A stretch of DNA of 55,142 nt from Bacteroidales bacterium (GCA_024400545.1 JAKSMO010000008.1:1-55142), one strand, 5' to 3'. Shown: positions 16,907 to 25,826, numbered from the stretch's first letter. The notes: generated by a model from the sequence alone, not told the origin. Program-made: numbers and translations.

Positions 16907-19342
16907 ATGAAAAGATTAGCAATCATCATATTACTGGCTCTTGCCACACAGGCATTTGCACAACAGTTCGGTATCCGCGGCACTGTGGCCGACAAAACGA
17001 CACACGAGAGTATCCCATTTGCCAACATCATCTTGCTGAATGCCCACGACTCGGCGATGCTGTGCGGCTGCATCAGCGATGAAAATGGGCATTTTGAGCT
17101 CAGCACAACTTCCATGGGCGATTATCTGCTCAGAATCAGCATAGTAGGCTACGACCTACTGTTTGAGAACATCCACATCAACAGCTATGCCGACTTGCAG
17201 CTCGGCACCTTGTACCTTGATGCCGGCAAAACGCTGAACGAAGTAAGCGTGGTAGCACTGAAACCCATCTACACAGTGGATGGCGAGAAAAACATCTACA
17301 ACACGGCCAATGACCCTAGCATTCAGAGTGGTACGGCAATCGACGCACTGCAAAATGCACCGGGGCTGGCAGTGGACTCGGAAGGCAACATACGGCTGAG
17401 AGGCACACAGACGATAAGTATCTGGATTAATGGCCGAGAATGCCGCATGAACGAGGAGTCGCTGAAACAATATCTCAAAACACTTTCGGCGCAAAACATT
17501 AAAAGCGTTGAGGTTATCACCAACCCATCGGCACGCTACGGCGGCAGTGGCCCGGTGGTGAATATCGTCACTAACCGCCACTCATTGCAAAATCAATTTC
17601 TGAGCCTTGGCTGCAACGGCAACACCAATCCCACCCTATTGCCTTGGGCATCATATATTTTTGAGAATGAGAAATGGGAACTCTCACTCTATGCCAGCGG
17701 CGGCACGAACAACGATGCCTCCACCACTACAAGCCGTCAGGCTCTGCTCTCCCCCGGTCAGGACACCCTCCAAACCGAACACCGCAGCACCAAGAAAGAG
17801 ACTCAAGAGCGCAATGCGATGCTGTCGATAGATGTCTGCTACAAGATTGACAGCCTCAACAGTCTTTTCGGTTGGTTCGCATTCGCACCGCACTGGTCGG
17901 GCTGGGAATCCAGCACACAAAACACTCGGCATCAGTTTGTTCGGCAGCCAGGCGACTATTCTTACTACGAAACGGCAAGCAAGCAGTTGAACCATCCTTC
18001 CTATGATTTTCTGGATGGTATTTGGTATGAACATTTGTTTGACGACACCACGGCACGCAGTTTTTCTATTGGTTATTTCGGCAGCGGCTGGATAAGCGAC
18101 AGCCTGGTGAATTTGCAGCGAGCACACACATTCCTACCCAGCCATAACATCAACTATCGGCAGAACAACATAATACGAGATTGGTTTCACGGCACAGAAG
18201 CTGTTTTCGCACACACCTGGGGAACCTATGACACTGCTCAACGATTGTTCAACAACGAGATGGAATTGGGTTTTGAAGGCGAATATTCCAACAAGACAAT
18301 CATTTGTGCCACAGATACATTGAGCCATCAGCAGTATGTACCATGCGACTTCCTGAGCCGTGCGGTCGGGCAGAAGAATCTGGCCGGTAATATCTATGGT
18401 AGCTATCTGCGCCGATGGGAACTACTGACAATCAAAGTGGCCCTCCGTGCCGAGATGGCGAAAAAACGATTGCAATATTTCAATGCCCCACAATACGACA
18501 TCGACAAAAACTTCGGATTCCTCATTCCATCCGTACACCTATCATATTCGCCTGACAATCAAGTTTTCAGCCTCAGCTACACCTATAGGGAAAGAACACC
18601 CAACGCAGAAGCCTTTTCCACATTCCGCACCTACAATCTAGATGGATACTCGGTTGGCAACCCTCGGATCCAAACACCTAAAAACCACCAACTTGAATTC
18701 CGCTGGGAGCGATTCAACGAAGCACAGACCGCATCCGTTGGGATACTTGCTCATTTAGACTGTAACAACGGCCAGCAAGTAAGCATTGCCAGCGTTGCCT
18801 TTGACTCGGCAAACCTCAACCAATACATCGTGTGCCAACAGCCTGTAAGTCTGAACAAATCATATAATGCCGGTGCGTCACTCAACTTTGGCTATCGGCC
18901 CAATGCTTTCCTGAATGTGCGATTCAACACAGAAGTCTATTATGACTACTTGAGCTATCAATCACAGTCACTTGGCTATAAAAAAGGTATGCTCTGCTAC
19001 TCGGCACGACTGAATTTCTGGACCAAGATATGGGGCAAGGTTCAACTTTTTGCCAATGCAAGTTATGCCAGCCCAACACAAACACTTTTTGTCACCACGC
19101 TTGCACATAAGACCATAGACATCGGTACCAATATAGATTTGCTGAAACACCGGCTGTCGCTGAATGCCACAATCAACGATATTTTTGACTGGAACCAGTG
19201 GGACAAAACATCCTCAAACCCACAACTCTACAGCCAAAGCCAGCTGAAGCCACTGAGCCGGTATATCAGTTTCTGCCTAACCTACCGCATAGGGAAGATG
19301 GACTTGGAAAAGGCCGATGCGGGCGCACACCGCCGGCACTAA
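16907..19342 (+). CDS. TonB-dependent receptor-like outer-membrane protein (carboxypeptidase-like domain + plug + barrel)
   Basis: 811 residues. Signal peptide 1-18 ends AFAQ. A carboxypeptidase-regulatory-like beta-sandwich (about 20-105: GIRGTVADKTTHESIPFANI; GDYLLRISIVGY) is followed by a plug (ALQNAPGLAVDSEGNIRLRG; NGRECRM; SVEVITNPSARYGG; VVNIV). A long barrel of the OMP_b-brl_3 type fills the rest. No SusD-like partner or TonB box is obvious, so it is not a typical SusCD glycan importer; this subclass is often linked to peptides, metals or siderophores. The C-terminus is short and basic (KADAGAHRRH) rather than aromatic, which is atypical of a barrel end. It is followed by 250 bp without a gene. 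Confidence 0.85.
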   Translation: MKRLAIIILLALATQAFAQQFGIRGTVADKTTHESIPFANIILLNAHDSAMLCGCISDENGHFELSTTSMGDYLLRISIVGYDLLFENIHINSYADLQLGTLYLDAGKTLNEVSVVALKPIYTVDGEKNIYNTANDPSIQSGTAIDALQNAPGLAVDSEGNIRLRGTQTISIWINGRECRMNEESLKQYLKTLSAQNIKSVEVITNPSARYGGSGPVVNIVTNRHSLQNQFLSLGCNGNTNPTLLPWASYIFENEKWELSLYASGGTNNDASTTTSRQALLSPGQDTLQTEHRSTKKETQERNAMLSIDVCYKIDSLNSLFGWFAFAPHWSGWESSTQNTRHQFVRQPGDYSYYETASKQLNHPSYDFLDGIWYEHLFDDTTARSFSIGYFGSGWISDSLVNLQRAHTFLPSHNINYRQNNIIRDWFHGTEAVFAHTWGTYDTAQRLFNNEMELGFEGEYSNKTIICATDTLSHQQYVPCDFLSRAVGQKNLAGNIYGSYLRRWELLTIKVALRAEMAKKRLQYFNAPQYDIDKNFGFLIPSVHLSYSPDNQVFSLSYTYRERTPNAEAFSTFRTYNLDGYSVGNPRIQTPKNHQLEFRWERFNEAQTASVGILAHLDCNNGQQVSIASVAFDSANLNQYIVCQQPVSLNKSYNAGASLNFGYRPNAFLNVRFNTEVYYDYLSYQSQSLGYKKGMLCYSARLNFWTKIWGKVQLFANASYASPTQTLFVTTLAHKTIDIGTNIDLLKHRLSLNATINDIFDWNQWDKTSSNPQLYSQSQLKPLSRYISFCLTYRIGKMDLEKADAGAHRRH

Positions 19343-19395
19343 TGTCATCGAAAAGGAAAATAAATTTTGTCATCTAAAGAAATATTACATTTGTC

Positions 19396-19430
19396 TGATC
19401 ACGCATCACACATCACTCTTCACCGATCAC
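19396..19430 (-). repeat. Heptanucleotide array, five units on the minus strand
   Basis: Read from 19430 to 19396 on the minus strand: GTGATCG, GTGAAGA, GTGATGT, GTGATGC, GTGATCA, with no gaps. It lies 54 bp past the TonB-receptor stop in the gap between convergent genes (19343-19592). Otherwise the gap shows only a short CCCCTCCAAAGGGG inverted motif near 19468. Confidence 0.8.
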
Positions 19431-19592
19431 TCCAACATACCACCTCAGCAGCATCGCCACAAATCCCCTCCAAAGGGGAATGTGAATACCTATTCGTTGT
19501 ACTAGTAATACAATGAGAAAAGGCAACATGTGGGATGGATAAGGGACTTGATGTGATGCCTCTATGGTGTTACTGGGGCTTTGGGGGGCGAT

Positions 19593-20468
19593 TTATTTGC
19601 CGCTAATTCTGGCGGAGATTAGTTTTATGGCATCGAGATTGCGGGGGACCTGGAGGTCGATCATACCGCTCTCGATGGCGATGACTCGGCCCTGACGCAC
19701 AGCGCTGAGCTTGGTGTAGGGCGCCATGGAGCAGAAGGCCGCGGAATCGGCCGAGCGGATAAGGATATAGTCGGGGTCGTGCTGCATGAGGGCTTCCAAG
19801 CTGTAGTTCCAGCCCTCTACATCTTGGGCAATATTGCTGGCTCCGGCCAGGGTGATGATATCGTTGATAAAGGTGCCACCGCCGGCGGTGTAGTTGCCGC
19901 CAGCACCAAAGCCTACCACATAGTAGAGGGTGGGACGGTGGGCGGTGTCGGTGCGCTGGGCTATGTGCTGGAGCTGTTGGCGGATTTGCTGGTTGAGGCT
20001 GTCGGCGGCCTCGGCACGACCTATCAGGGCGCCGATGGTGGCAATATTCTGATATAGGCCTTGGAAGGTGGTCTTTTCGGGCACGCACACCACGGGGACA
20101 TTCATGGCCTGGAGCTGTGCCACACATTTTTCGGGCACCATAGATCCGCTGACAACGAGGTCGGGACTGAGGGAAAGGACATGTTCGACATTGAGGTTGC
20201 TGATGCCTCCGATGGAGGGTATCTGCGCTACCTGAGGAGGATAGGCACAGAAATCGGTGCGGCCACAGAGCAGCGGGCCGCCGCCCAGGGCAAAGATAAT
20301 CTCGGTGACGGCGGGCGAGGTGCTGACGATATGTTGGGGCGCGGTGGGCACGACTACCTGGCGGCCATAATCGTCGGTAATGGTGTCGGTTAAGTTTTCG
20401 GTGTTGACGCCAGAAGTGCAGCTGACGGCAAAGAGGGCGGCAAGGATCAGTAAGGCAATTTTTCTCAT
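19593..20468 (-). CDS. TroA-fold periplasmic binding lipoprotein (iron-siderophore / cobalamin type)
   Basis: 291 residues with lipobox AVSC (Cys17). The fold of ABC importer binding proteins for siderophores, haem or vitamin B12 (BtuF/FhuD class) is shown by DDYGRQVVVPTAPQHIVSTS, the EIIFALGGGPLLCGRT block, LSLSPDLVVSG and the Gly-rich middle with GGGTFINDIITLAG. It should capture a metal chelate in the periplasm. No permease (BtuC-like) or ATPase (BtuD-like) gene is next to it, so it is an orphan binding protein here. No cobalamin riboswitch features are recognisable upstream. Ligand not assignable from sequence. Confidence 0.85.
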   Translation of the reverse strand: MRKIALLILAALFAVSCTSGVNTENLTDTITDDYGRQVVVPTAPQHIVSTSPAVTEIIFALGGGPLLCGRTDFCAYPPQVAQIPSIGGISNLNVEHVLSLSPDLVVSGSMVPEKCVAQLQAMNVPVVCVPEKTTFQGLYQNIATIGALIGRAEAADSLNQQIRQQLQHIAQRTDTAHRPTLYYVVGFGAGGNYTAGGGTFINDIITLAGASNIAQDVEGWNYSLEALMQHDPDYILIRSADSAAFCSMAPYTKLSAVRQGRVIAIESGMIDLQVPRNLDAIKLISARISGK

Positions 20469-20784
20469 GAGTTTTTGTAGTTTTATCGAGAATTGGAGGA
20501 TTTGATGAAATACTTAATTATTATTTGTGAGTGAGATTCGCTTTGCTCATTTATATTTCTTTAAACGAAAATCACCGAGAATTAACGCAAATATTTGAAA
20601 ATTATTTTTTGCGGGGGGCTTGTTTTTTTATACCGGATTGGGGAATAGTTGTTGATTTGCTTTTTGTTGATTTGGTAATCGGTTAATAGTGAAGAGTGGC
20701 GCAGAGGGCCGCACTCTACTTAAATCTAAAATAATAAGGGCGGCCCCTGATGAGTCCGCCCTTAAGGTTGTTATGCGATGCTGA
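20469..20784. other. Gene-free interval between gapA and the binding-lipoprotein gene
   Basis: 316 bp. It holds the gapA terminator (20735-20764) and an AT-rich upstream region for the binding-lipoprotein gene. Around 20642-20690 there is a loosely repetitive stretch with two TTGTTGATTTG-like copies. No ORF of coding character and no riboswitch or tRNA is seen. Confidence 0.6.
20735..20764 (-). terminator. Terminator of gapA
   Basis: TAAGGGCGG (20735-20743) pairs perfectly with CCGCCCTTA (20756-20764) around a 12-base loop. On the minus strand it is followed by TTATTTTAGATTT, and it lies 20 bp beyond the gapA stop. Confidence 0.8.
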
Positions 20785-21795
20785 TTAGAGCAGGGTAGCG
20801 AGTTTGGCAGCGAGGTCGCCAACGCGGGTGCTGTAACCCTTCTCGTTGTCGTACCAGCTGATCACCTTGACCATGTTGCCATCCATAACCTGGGTGAGGA
20901 GGCTGTCGAAGATGGAGCTGTGGGTGTTGTCAACGATATCGATGCTGACGATAGGATCTTCGGTATATTGGAGGATACCTTTCATGGGGCCTTCGGCAGC
21001 TTCTTTGATAGCGGCATTGATTTCTTCCTTGGTTACGTTGCAAGCCATCTCAGCGGTGAGGTCAACGACAGAGCCGTCGGGAGTGGGGACGCGCATAGCG
21101 AAACCATCGAGTTTGCCCATGAGTTCGGGGATAACCAGACCTACGGCCTTGGCTGCGCCGGAGGAAGTGGGGATGATGCTGACGGCAGCGGCACGAGCAC
21201 GACGGAGGTCGCTGTGGGGCTGGTCGAGGATCTTCTGGTCGTTGGTGTAGCTGTGGATGGTGTTCATCAGACCGCGCTTGATACCGAACTTATCGTTGAG
21301 CACCTTGGCCATAGGAGCCAAGCAGTTGGTTGTGCAGGAAGCGTTGGAGACGAGTTGCATATCCTTGGTGAGGATATTGTCGTTGACACCCATTACGATG
21401 GTAGCGTCAACATCGTCGGCCTTGCCAGCGGGAACGGTAAGGATAACCTTCTTGGCACCAGCGTTGATGTGCTTCATCATCTGCTCTCTTTTCTTGAAGA
21501 GGCCGGTGGATTCGATAACGATATCGATACCGAGTTCGCCCCAGGGGAGGTTTTGAGGATCACGCTCAGCGTAGATCTTCACTTTCTTACCGTTAACAAC
21601 GATGCAGTCGCCCTCAGCATGAACCTCGCCGGGGAAATTGTCGTGTACGGAGTCGTACTTGAAGAGATATGCGAGAGTTTCAGCACTGGTTAAATCATTT
21701 ACTGCAACGACCTCGAGTTCGGGGTGGTTTTCCATGATTGCGCGGAAGCTCATGCGTCCGATTCGGCCAAAACCGTTAATTGCTACTTTTGCCAT
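20785..21795 (-). CDS. gapA: Glyceraldehyde-3-phosphate dehydrogenase, type I
   Basis: Cytosolic glycolytic enzyme oxidising glyceraldehyde-3-phosphate with NAD and phosphate. 336 residues, standard length. NAD-binding N-terminus INGFGRIGR, adenine-site ND at 33-34 (NAD rather than NADP type), IESTGLF, and the catalytic SNASCTTNC with Cys154. Further motifs are MNTIHSYTNDQ, RRARAAAVSIIPTSSGAA, MRVPTPDGSVVDLT and SWYDNEKGYSTRV. Single-gene unit with its own promoter and terminator. Confidence 0.98.
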   Translation of the reverse strand: MAKVAINGFGRIGRMSFRAIMENHPELEVVAVNDLTSAETLAYLFKYDSVHDNFPGEVHAEGDCIVVNGKKVKIYAERDPQNLPWGELGIDIVIESTGLFKKREQMMKHINAGAKKVILTVPAGKADDVDATIVMGVNDNILTKDMQLVSNASCTTNCLAPMAKVLNDKFGIKRGLMNTIHSYTNDQKILDQPHSDLRRARAAAVSIIPTSSGAAKAVGLVIPELMGKLDGFAMRVPTPDGSVVDLTAEMACNVTKEEINAAIKEAAEGPMKGILQYTEDPIVSIDIVDNTHSSIFDSLLTQVMDGNMVKVISWYDNEKGYSTRVGDLAAKLATLL

Positions 21796-21848
21796 ACTAT
21801 ATTGTTTTTTAGTTGTTTGTGATAATTAATTGGGGTTTAATACTTTTA

Positions 21849-21856
21849 CAAATATA
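21849..21856 (-). promoter_or_regulatory. -7 promoter element of gapA
   Basis: Minus-strand TATATTTG matches TAnnTTTG. A TTG 18 bases upstream could be the -33 box. About 53 bases before the gapA ATG. Confidence 0.55.
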
Positions 21857-21888
21857 CAATATTTTTTTTATATTCAAGAAAAATTTAT

Positions 21889-21897
21889 TATTTTTGC
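21889..21897 (+). promoter_or_regulatory. -7 promoter element for the small membrane ORF and mtgA
   Basis: TATTTTTGC, matching TAnnTTTG, is 30 bases before the ATG at 21928. It is the only good promoter match before the mtgA cluster. Confidence 0.65.
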
Positions 21898-21927
21898 ATT
21901 AAAATCTAACTCTTATCATCACAAGAA

Positions 21928-22101
21928 ATGCAATGTAAATTAGGAAAATATGCCGTTGATGGTATGGTGTGGCTCTTTTCGGGCATGCCGCTTGTGGCCA
22001 TATTGGGAATAATAATTACATTGCTTATGGTGCTGCCTCATTTTTTTGCGGGGTGGCTTGCAAATCACTACTTACACTATGGCAAAGAAAAAAAAGACTG
22101 A
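21928..22101 (+). CDS. 57-residue membrane protein overlapping the mtgA start
   Basis: ATG 21928 to TGA 22101. The product has a short N-terminus (MQCKLGKYAVDG) and a strongly hydrophobic stretch from about residue 14 to 36 (with IILG-like core AILGIIITLLMVLP), followed by a short basic tail, so it is predicted to span the membrane once. It begins 30 bases after a good -7 box. Its last 23 bases overlap the start of mtgA in another frame, consistent with translational coupling. No family recognised. The alternative is that it is only a leader ORF controlling mtgA translation, or chance. Confidence 0.5.
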   Translation: MQCKLGKYAVDGMVWLFSGMPLVAILGIIITLLMVLPHFFAGWLANHYLHYGKEKKD

Positions 22102-22948
22102 AGGAAAGAAAAAAGGCAAACGACTGCTGAAACGCTGGAAACAGCTGGGTTTTGGCGGCAAAGTGTGGCGTTTTATATGGGTTGGAGGCCTGGCCGTATG
22201 GGGGTTCACCCTTTTCCAGATAATGTTCTGCTATTTCTTCAACCCGCCGGTCACCCCTCTGATGCTGCAACGTTTTATACAGCAGGCCAAGGACGCTGAC
22301 CGCGCCGTGCATTTTGAGCGCGACTATGTGAAGATTGACGAGATATCGCCCAACCTGATTAACGCAGTGGCTATTTCGGAGGACGGCGGCGCCTATATGT
22401 ACCACCACGGCTTTGCCATACAATCGATGAAGCAGGCCTATGTGAGCAACAAAAAGGGCAAAAAGATACGCGGCGGCAGCACCATCAGCCAACAAACGGC
22501 CAAGAATGTGTTTCTGCCCCACACCCGCAGCATGTGGCGTAAAGCCGCCGAGGCCTATTATACTATTATGATAGAGAAGTTTTGGGGCAAGAAGAAGATA
22601 ATGGAGCGCTACCTGAACGTGATTGAGTTTGGCGACGGCATTTACGGCTGCGAAGCTGCCAGCCAGCATTATTTCGGTCATTCGGCCGCCAACCTCACCA
22701 AGCGCGAGGCCGCTCTACTGGCCGTGTGCCTGCCCACTCCGCTGAAGAGCAATCCCGGCAAGCCCTCGGGCTATTTGAGCGGCAGAGCCAGCGTGATACA
22801 GCACCGCATGGCAACCTACGGCAAGGTGGATTTTGACATGAAGCCCGAAAACATGAACAAGAAACTGGTGGCACGCTACGAGGACGAAACCCTGTGGGAT
22901 TTCTTTTGGTGGATGATGACCGACGGCGAAAGTCTGAAAAAGAAGTGA
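22079..22948 (+). CDS. mtgA: Monofunctional peptidoglycan glycosyltransferase
   Basis: Polymerises lipid II into glycan strands (GT51) without a transpeptidase domain. 289 residues from the ATG at 22079, preferred over an upstream non-ATG start because Lys-rich residues 2-20 look like the cytoplasmic tail. A single membrane span lies at about 32-54. The GT51 signatures are AISEDGGAYMYHHGF, with catalytic Glu101, and GGSTISQQTAKNVFL, then EKFWGKKKIMERYLNVIEFG and REAALLAVCLP. The first motif has EDGGAYMYHHG instead of the usual EDxxFxxHxG. Co-directional with xerD 9 bp downstream. Confidence 0.93.
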   Translation: MAKKKKTEGKKKGKRLLKRWKQLGFGGKVWRFIWVGGLAVWGFTLFQIMFCYFFNPPVTPLMLQRFIQQAKDADRAVHFERDYVKIDEISPNLINAVAISEDGGAYMYHHGFAIQSMKQAYVSNKKGKKIRGGSTISQQTAKNVFLPHTRSMWRKAAEAYYTIMIEKFWGKKKIMERYLNVIEFGDGIYGCEAASQHYFGHSAANLTKREAALLAVCLPTPLKSNPGKPSGYLSGRASVIQHRMATYGKVDFDMKPENMNKKLVARYEDETLWDFFWWMMTDGESLKKK

Positions 22949-22957
22949 TAGCCACCC

Positions 22958-23857
22958 ATGGACTGGACACGGCACATACGAGACTTTGAGACCTACTTGC
23001 GTCTGGAGCGCAACCTGTCGGACAACTCGGTGCAGGCCTATCTGCACGATGTGGCCCAGTTGCGCAGTTTTGTCGAGCCCATGGGAGTGGAGCCACAGGA
23101 CGTGACGGAGCAGCACCTGAAAGACCTGCTGGTGCAGCTGAACGAGGCCCATATAGCCATCACCACCCAATGCCGCATTATTTCGGGTTTGCGCACGTTT
23201 TATAAAATGCTTGTGATCAACGACGTGGTGCCGAGCAGTGTGGCCGAACTGATAGAACTGCCCACCAAGCCCAAGCACCTGCCCGATGTGCTTACCGACC
23301 AAGACATACTGGCCCTGCAGAGCACTTTTGACCGGTCGTTCCCCGGTCCGGCACGCAACTATGTGATTATAGAAGTGATGTATGGGTGCGGACTGCGAGT
23401 GTCGGAGCTATGCAACCTGAAGCTTTCCAACATTTACCCCGACGAGGAGATGCTGCAAGTGATAGGCAAAGGCGACAAGGAGCGCTGGGTGCCGATCAAC
23501 GCCCATGCGCTGAAGTTGCTGCTGGACTATACATTTTCCATCCGCAGTAAAATACAGCCCCAACCCGGCGAGGAAAAGTATGTGTTTTTGAACCTTAGAG
23601 GCCACCATTTGTCGCGCGTGGCCATTTTCCAGTTTGTAAAAGAAGCTGTGGAGAAGGCGGGCATACGCAAGAACATATCGCCCCACAGTCTGCGCCACAG
23701 CTTTGCCACAGAACTGGTGCAGAACGGGGCCGACCTGCGTGCGGTGCAGGAGATGCTGGGCCACGAATGCCTATCGACCACCGAGATATACACCCACCTG
23801 ACTTCGCAGTTTTTGCGCGACACAATCAGTACTTATCACCCTCATTACAAAAAGTAA
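22958..23857 (+). CDS. xerD: Tyrosine recombinase XerD-like
   Basis: Site-specific recombinase of the chromosome-dimer resolution type. 299 residues: N-terminal SAM-like core-binding domain (1-100) and a catalytic domain with the complete set Arg147 (GLRVSEL), Lys171 (GKGDKER), His243/Arg246 (HSLRH), His269 (LGHE) and Tyr278 (TEIYTH). Size and housekeeping surroundings (mtgA, DUF445) favour a chromosomal Xer protein rather than a phage or transposon integrase. XerC and XerD cannot be told apart with certainty in this phylum. Confidence 0.88.
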   Translation: MDWTRHIRDFETYLRLERNLSDNSVQAYLHDVAQLRSFVEPMGVEPQDVTEQHLKDLLVQLNEAHIAITTQCRIISGLRTFYKMLVINDVVPSSVAELIELPTKPKHLPDVLTDQDILALQSTFDRSFPGPARNYVIIEVMYGCGLRVSELCNLKLSNIYPDEEMLQVIGKGDKERWVPINAHALKLLLDYTFSIRSKIQPQPGEEKYVFLNLRGHHLSRVAIFQFVKEAVEKAGIRKNISPHSLRHSFATELVQNGADLRAVQEMLGHECLSTTEIYTHLTSQFLRDTISTYHPHYKK

Positions 23858-23863
23858 ACGATT

Positions 23864-24769
23864 ATGCCATTCTTATCTTTTCTTATCGGACCCATTGTGG
23901 GCGGTGTGATTGGTGGCCTGACCAACAAGTTGGCCATACACATGCTTTTTAGGCCATATAAGGCTTACTATATAGGACGTTGGCGCATTCCGCTCACGCC
24001 CGGTATCATTCCCAAGGAGAAAGAGCGTATAGCCCAAAGCATAGGACAAACAGTGAGCCAGGAGTTGCTGAACCCCGAGGTGCTGTCGGCCTCGTTACTA
24101 TCGGCCGAGATGGAAAGCAAGGTGGGCGACGCCGTAGATAAGTTTGTTTATGACCTGATGCACAACGACCAATCGTTGCAGCAGGTTTTGAGCAGCTATA
24201 TAGCAGCGGAGAGCATTGCCAGCACCACCCAACACGTAAAGGACAACCTGACAGAAGCCATTTACGCCAAACTGGCCGACGAGCAAGTGGGAGCAACGGT
24301 GGCGCACATGGCCATAGACCACATGGCCAATAATGCCGACGGCGCCCTGATGCGGGTGATAGGGCCGATGATCATGCCCTTGCTGCGCGATTCGCTGGAG
24401 CGGAAACTGGCCAAGATAATAAACGGTATGCTGGCCAACAACGGCCGCAGCATGGTGGGGCACATGATAGATACGGAGGTGGACAGCATAATGGGCCGCC
24501 CGGTAAGTCAGCTGTGCCAAGGCAAGGAGCAACTGCTGGCGCAGCTACGCGACGCCTTGGTGAGAGCCTACCGACAGGCAGTGACCCACAACTTGGACAA
24601 AATACTGGCGGCACTGAACCTGCAACAGGTGATTGAGGACCGTATCAACGCCCTGGACATGAAAGCCACCGAGGAGATGATTGTTGGCATTATGGACAAA
24701 GAGCTGAAAGCATTGGTGTGGCTGGGCGTATTCTTGGGCTTTATATTAGGATTTTTGAGCAATTTGTAA
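23864..24769 (+). CDS. DUF445 family membrane protein
   Basis: 301 residues. A glycine-rich hydrophobic N-terminus (SFLIGPIVGGVIGGLTNKLA) is followed by the family block AIHMLFRPYKAYYIG-x-WRIPLTPGIIP. A long helical middle region leads to a C-terminal membrane span (VWLGVFLGFILGFLSNL). This is the DUF445/YheB architecture, with membrane segments at both ends and an extended helical domain between; the family's biochemical role is unknown. It starts 6 bp after xerD, so it is part of the mtgA-xerD-DUF445 transcription unit. Confidence 0.85.
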   Translation: MPFLSFLIGPIVGGVIGGLTNKLAIHMLFRPYKAYYIGRWRIPLTPGIIPKEKERIAQSIGQTVSQELLNPEVLSASLLSAEMESKVGDAVDKFVYDLMHNDQSLQQVLSSYIAAESIASTTQHVKDNLTEAIYAKLADEQVGATVAHMAIDHMANNADGALMRVIGPMIMPLLRDSLERKLAKIINGMLANNGRSMVGHMIDTEVDSIMGRPVSQLCQGKEQLLAQLRDALVRAYRQAVTHNLDKILAALNLQQVIEDRINALDMKATEEMIVGIMDKELKALVWLGVFLGFILGFLSNL

Positions 24770-24875
24770 CAGAATCGCTAATATAAGTTACACGATACCA
24801 CACGAAAATACGCGTTAGAGAGAAATTCGCTTTCAAAGATTTTTTTTGATTATCACAATATAATATACATTAAAC

Positions 24876-25826
24876 ATGAAACATTTGTATCTTGCCGCCG
24901 GTTGTTTTTGGGGTGCAGAGCACTTCTTTAAACAAATAGAGGGCATTAGTATGACCGAGGTAGGCTTTGCCAATGGCAACACAGAGAATCCTACCTACAA
25001 GGAGGTTTATACCGACACGACGGGATTTGCCGAAGCCGTTCATATAGAATATGATACCAACAAGGTGAGCCTGCTTTTCCTGCTAGAGATGTATTTTAAG
25101 GCCATAGATCCTACCAGTCTCAACAAACAGGGCGAGGACGAAGGCACACGCTATCGCACCGGAATATACTACACCGATGAGACCGACCTGCCCTTTATCC
25201 GCTACGCCATGGCCGAGGAGGCCAAGAAATACGGCCAACCCATAGTGGTGGAAGTGGAGCCCCTGAGAAATTTTTATAGGGCCGAGGACTACCATCAGGA
25301 CTATCTGGACAATAATCCCGACGGCTACTGCCACCTGCCCATAGAGCTTTTTGCCTATGCCAAACAGGCCAAAGACGAGGCCACCGTGGCCAAGAGTCAG
25401 AAATATGCCCTCGCATTGAAACAAATCAAAGCCCTAGCCGAAGGCGAAACCGACACCATCGCACTCATGTCTAACACAGTTGCCCTGCTACACGACACAT
25501 TCCAATGGTGGTGGACGGGGTTCTACCGTGTTGTTGGCGAAGAACTTATCCTTGGCCCTTTCCAAGGCCCCGTGGCCTGCATGCACATAGCCTATGGCCG
25601 TGGTGTCTGTGGCTCGGCATGGCAGCAAGAGCGCACCCTCATGGTGCCCGATGTAGAGGAATTCCCCGGCCATATCGCCTGCAGTTCGGCCTCCCGTAGT
25701 GAGATTGTGGTGCCCATTATGCGAGGTGGCAAGATGGTTGCCGAATTGGATGTTGACAGCCAATATCTGGCCACTTTTGACCATTGCGACCGCTACTGGT
25801 TGGAAGAGCTATTTAGAGAATTATGA
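24876..25826 (+). CDS. Fusion of methionine-S-sulfoxide reductase MsrA with free methionine-R-sulfoxide reductase (fRMsr, GAF fold)
   Basis: 316 residues, two complete enzymes. Residues 1-165 are MsrA: the catalytic motif is GCFWGAEH with Cys10, then YKEVYTDTTGFAEAV and DYHQDYLDNNPDGYCH, whose Cys152 could resolve the disulfide. Residues ~180-316 are an fRMsr GAF domain: WWWTGFYRV, LGPFQGPVACMHI (Cys235), GRGVCGSAW (Cys245), FPGHIACSSASRSEIVVP (Cys269), with all three redox cysteines kept. The usual ACD of the third motif is ACS here. Together the parts would repair S-sulfoxides in protein or free methionine and R-sulfoxide of free methionine. No signal peptide, so cytoplasmic. Monocistronic between the DUF445 gene and sufB. 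Confidence 0.92.
   Translation: MKHLYLAAGCFWGAEHFFKQIEGISMTEVGFANGNTENPTYKEVYTDTTGFAEAVHIEYDTNKVSLLFLLEMYFKAIDPTSLNKQGEDEGTRYRTGIYYTDETDLPFIRYAMAEEAKKYGQPIVVEVEPLRNFYRAEDYHQDYLDNNPDGYCHLPIELFAYAKQAKDEATVAKSQKYALALKQIKALAEGETDTIALMSNTVALLHDTFQWWWTGFYRVVGEELILGPFQGPVACMHIAYGRGVCGSAWQQERTLMVPDVEEFPGHIACSSASRSEIVVPIMRGGKMVAELDVDSQYLATFDHCDRYWLEELFREL

Noticed and set aside
20469-20620. Possible cobalamin riboswitch before the binding-lipoprotein gene
   Set aside because: No B12-box-like conserved core or stable multi-stem structure could be recognised.
22958-23857. xerD considered as a mobile-element integrase
   Set aside because: No attachment-site duplication, tRNA or phage/transposon genes are near; the size and neighbours fit chromosomal Xer.
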